A DNA stretch of 5,091 nucleotides. It comes from Actinoplanes liguriensis (GTDB lineage: Bacteria > Actinomycetota > Actinomycetes > Mycobacteriales > Micromonosporaceae). The stretch is from the NCBI GenBank assembly GCA_000715855.1, contig KL571268.1:20149-25239 (forward strand). The letters are read 5' to 3'. The position numbers and the translations under genes are program-made. Below, piece after piece: positions 5,074 to 5,091 of this stretch. The notes below the pieces were generated by a model, which saw only the letters and a list, made by a program, of their open reading frames with translations, was not told the origin of the DNA and ran no database searches. Numbering within the stretch: position 1 is the first letter of the stretch; each line of letters opens with the position of its first letter.

Positions 5074-5091
5074 CTGTCTCTTATACACATC
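5074..5091. other. Nextera mosaic-end adapter remnant (right)
   Basis: CTGTCTCTTATACACATC is identical to the first 18 bases of the reverse-complemented Tn5/Nextera mosaic end, exactly where read-through into adapter would appear. It interrupts the multi-HAMP gene in mid-repeat. Translating it on the minus strand gives the well-known artefact N-terminus MYKRQ. It is library sequence, not genome. Confidence 0.98.

Noticed and set aside
4237..5088. N-terminal extension of the phosphatase to the right edge on the minus strand (284 extra residues, beginning MYKRQ)
   Set aside because: It starts inside the adapter, runs antisense through the well-supported multi-HAMP gene and across the divergent promoter region, and its residues match no domain. 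Long open frames opposite GC-rich genes are expected.
1..5091. CRISPR array, tRNA, rRNA, transposase or phage gene
   Set aside because: No regularly spaced repeats, no cloverleaf or rRNA-like segments, and no mobile-element protein motifs were found on either strand. The Tn5-type end sequences are from the sequencing library.

Overview
The window looks like a fragment of a GC-rich actinobacterial chromosome. Three things point this way: strongly G/C-biased third codon positions, a GAF-containing fusion of an RsbW-like ATPase with a SpoIIE phosphatase, and a soluble multi-HAMP sensor protein. The tail of the GlcE-like oxidoreductase resembles what I recall of Micromonosporaceae (Actinoplanes/Micromonospora type) proteins. 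The family-level placement is inference from memory, not a search result. Both ends carry Nextera (Tn5 mosaic-end) adapter sequence: bases 1-9 and 5074-5091. Genomic sequence is therefore only about 10-5073, and both edge genes are cut by library construction rather than by biology.

Layout: (1) 10-933, plus strand, is the 3' part of a GlcE-like FAD-binding oxidoreductase. Its reading frame breaks near position 120, where an apparent deletion removes roughly 15-20 codons. (2) 956-1570 and 1615-2178, minus strand, are two tandem paralogous dihydrofolate-reductase-like (RibD C-terminal domain) proteins, about two-thirds identical to each other. They converge on the oxidoreductase with a 22-bp gap. 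(3) 2188-4236, minus strand, is a 682-residue signalling protein with an N-terminal RsbW-type ATPase domain, one or two GAF-like domains and a C-terminal SpoIIE/PP2C phosphatase domain. (4) 4237-4422 is a 186-bp divergent intergenic region with two inverted repeats, including a perfect 12-bp pair separated by 47 bp. (5) 4423-5073, plus strand, is the first 217 residues of a multi-HAMP, membrane-segment-free sensor protein, probably a large hybrid histidine kinase.

How the genes may work together: the phosphatase and the two reductase-like genes form a tight leftward operon. The gap after the phosphatase is 9 bp, and the ribosome binding site of the next gene overlaps its stop codon. The phosphatase fusion carries both halves of a partner switch, a kinase-like ATPase and a PP2C phosphatase, and probably controls STAS-type anti-sigma antagonists that are not encoded here. 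The divergent multi-HAMP sensor shares its control region and may be co-regulated. I see no clear novel mobile, defence or CRISPR system. The points most worth a second look are the shared regulatory region, the domain order of the phosphatase and its coupling to a duplicated reductase pair. The adapter remnants and the broken oxidoreductase frame are quality cautions.
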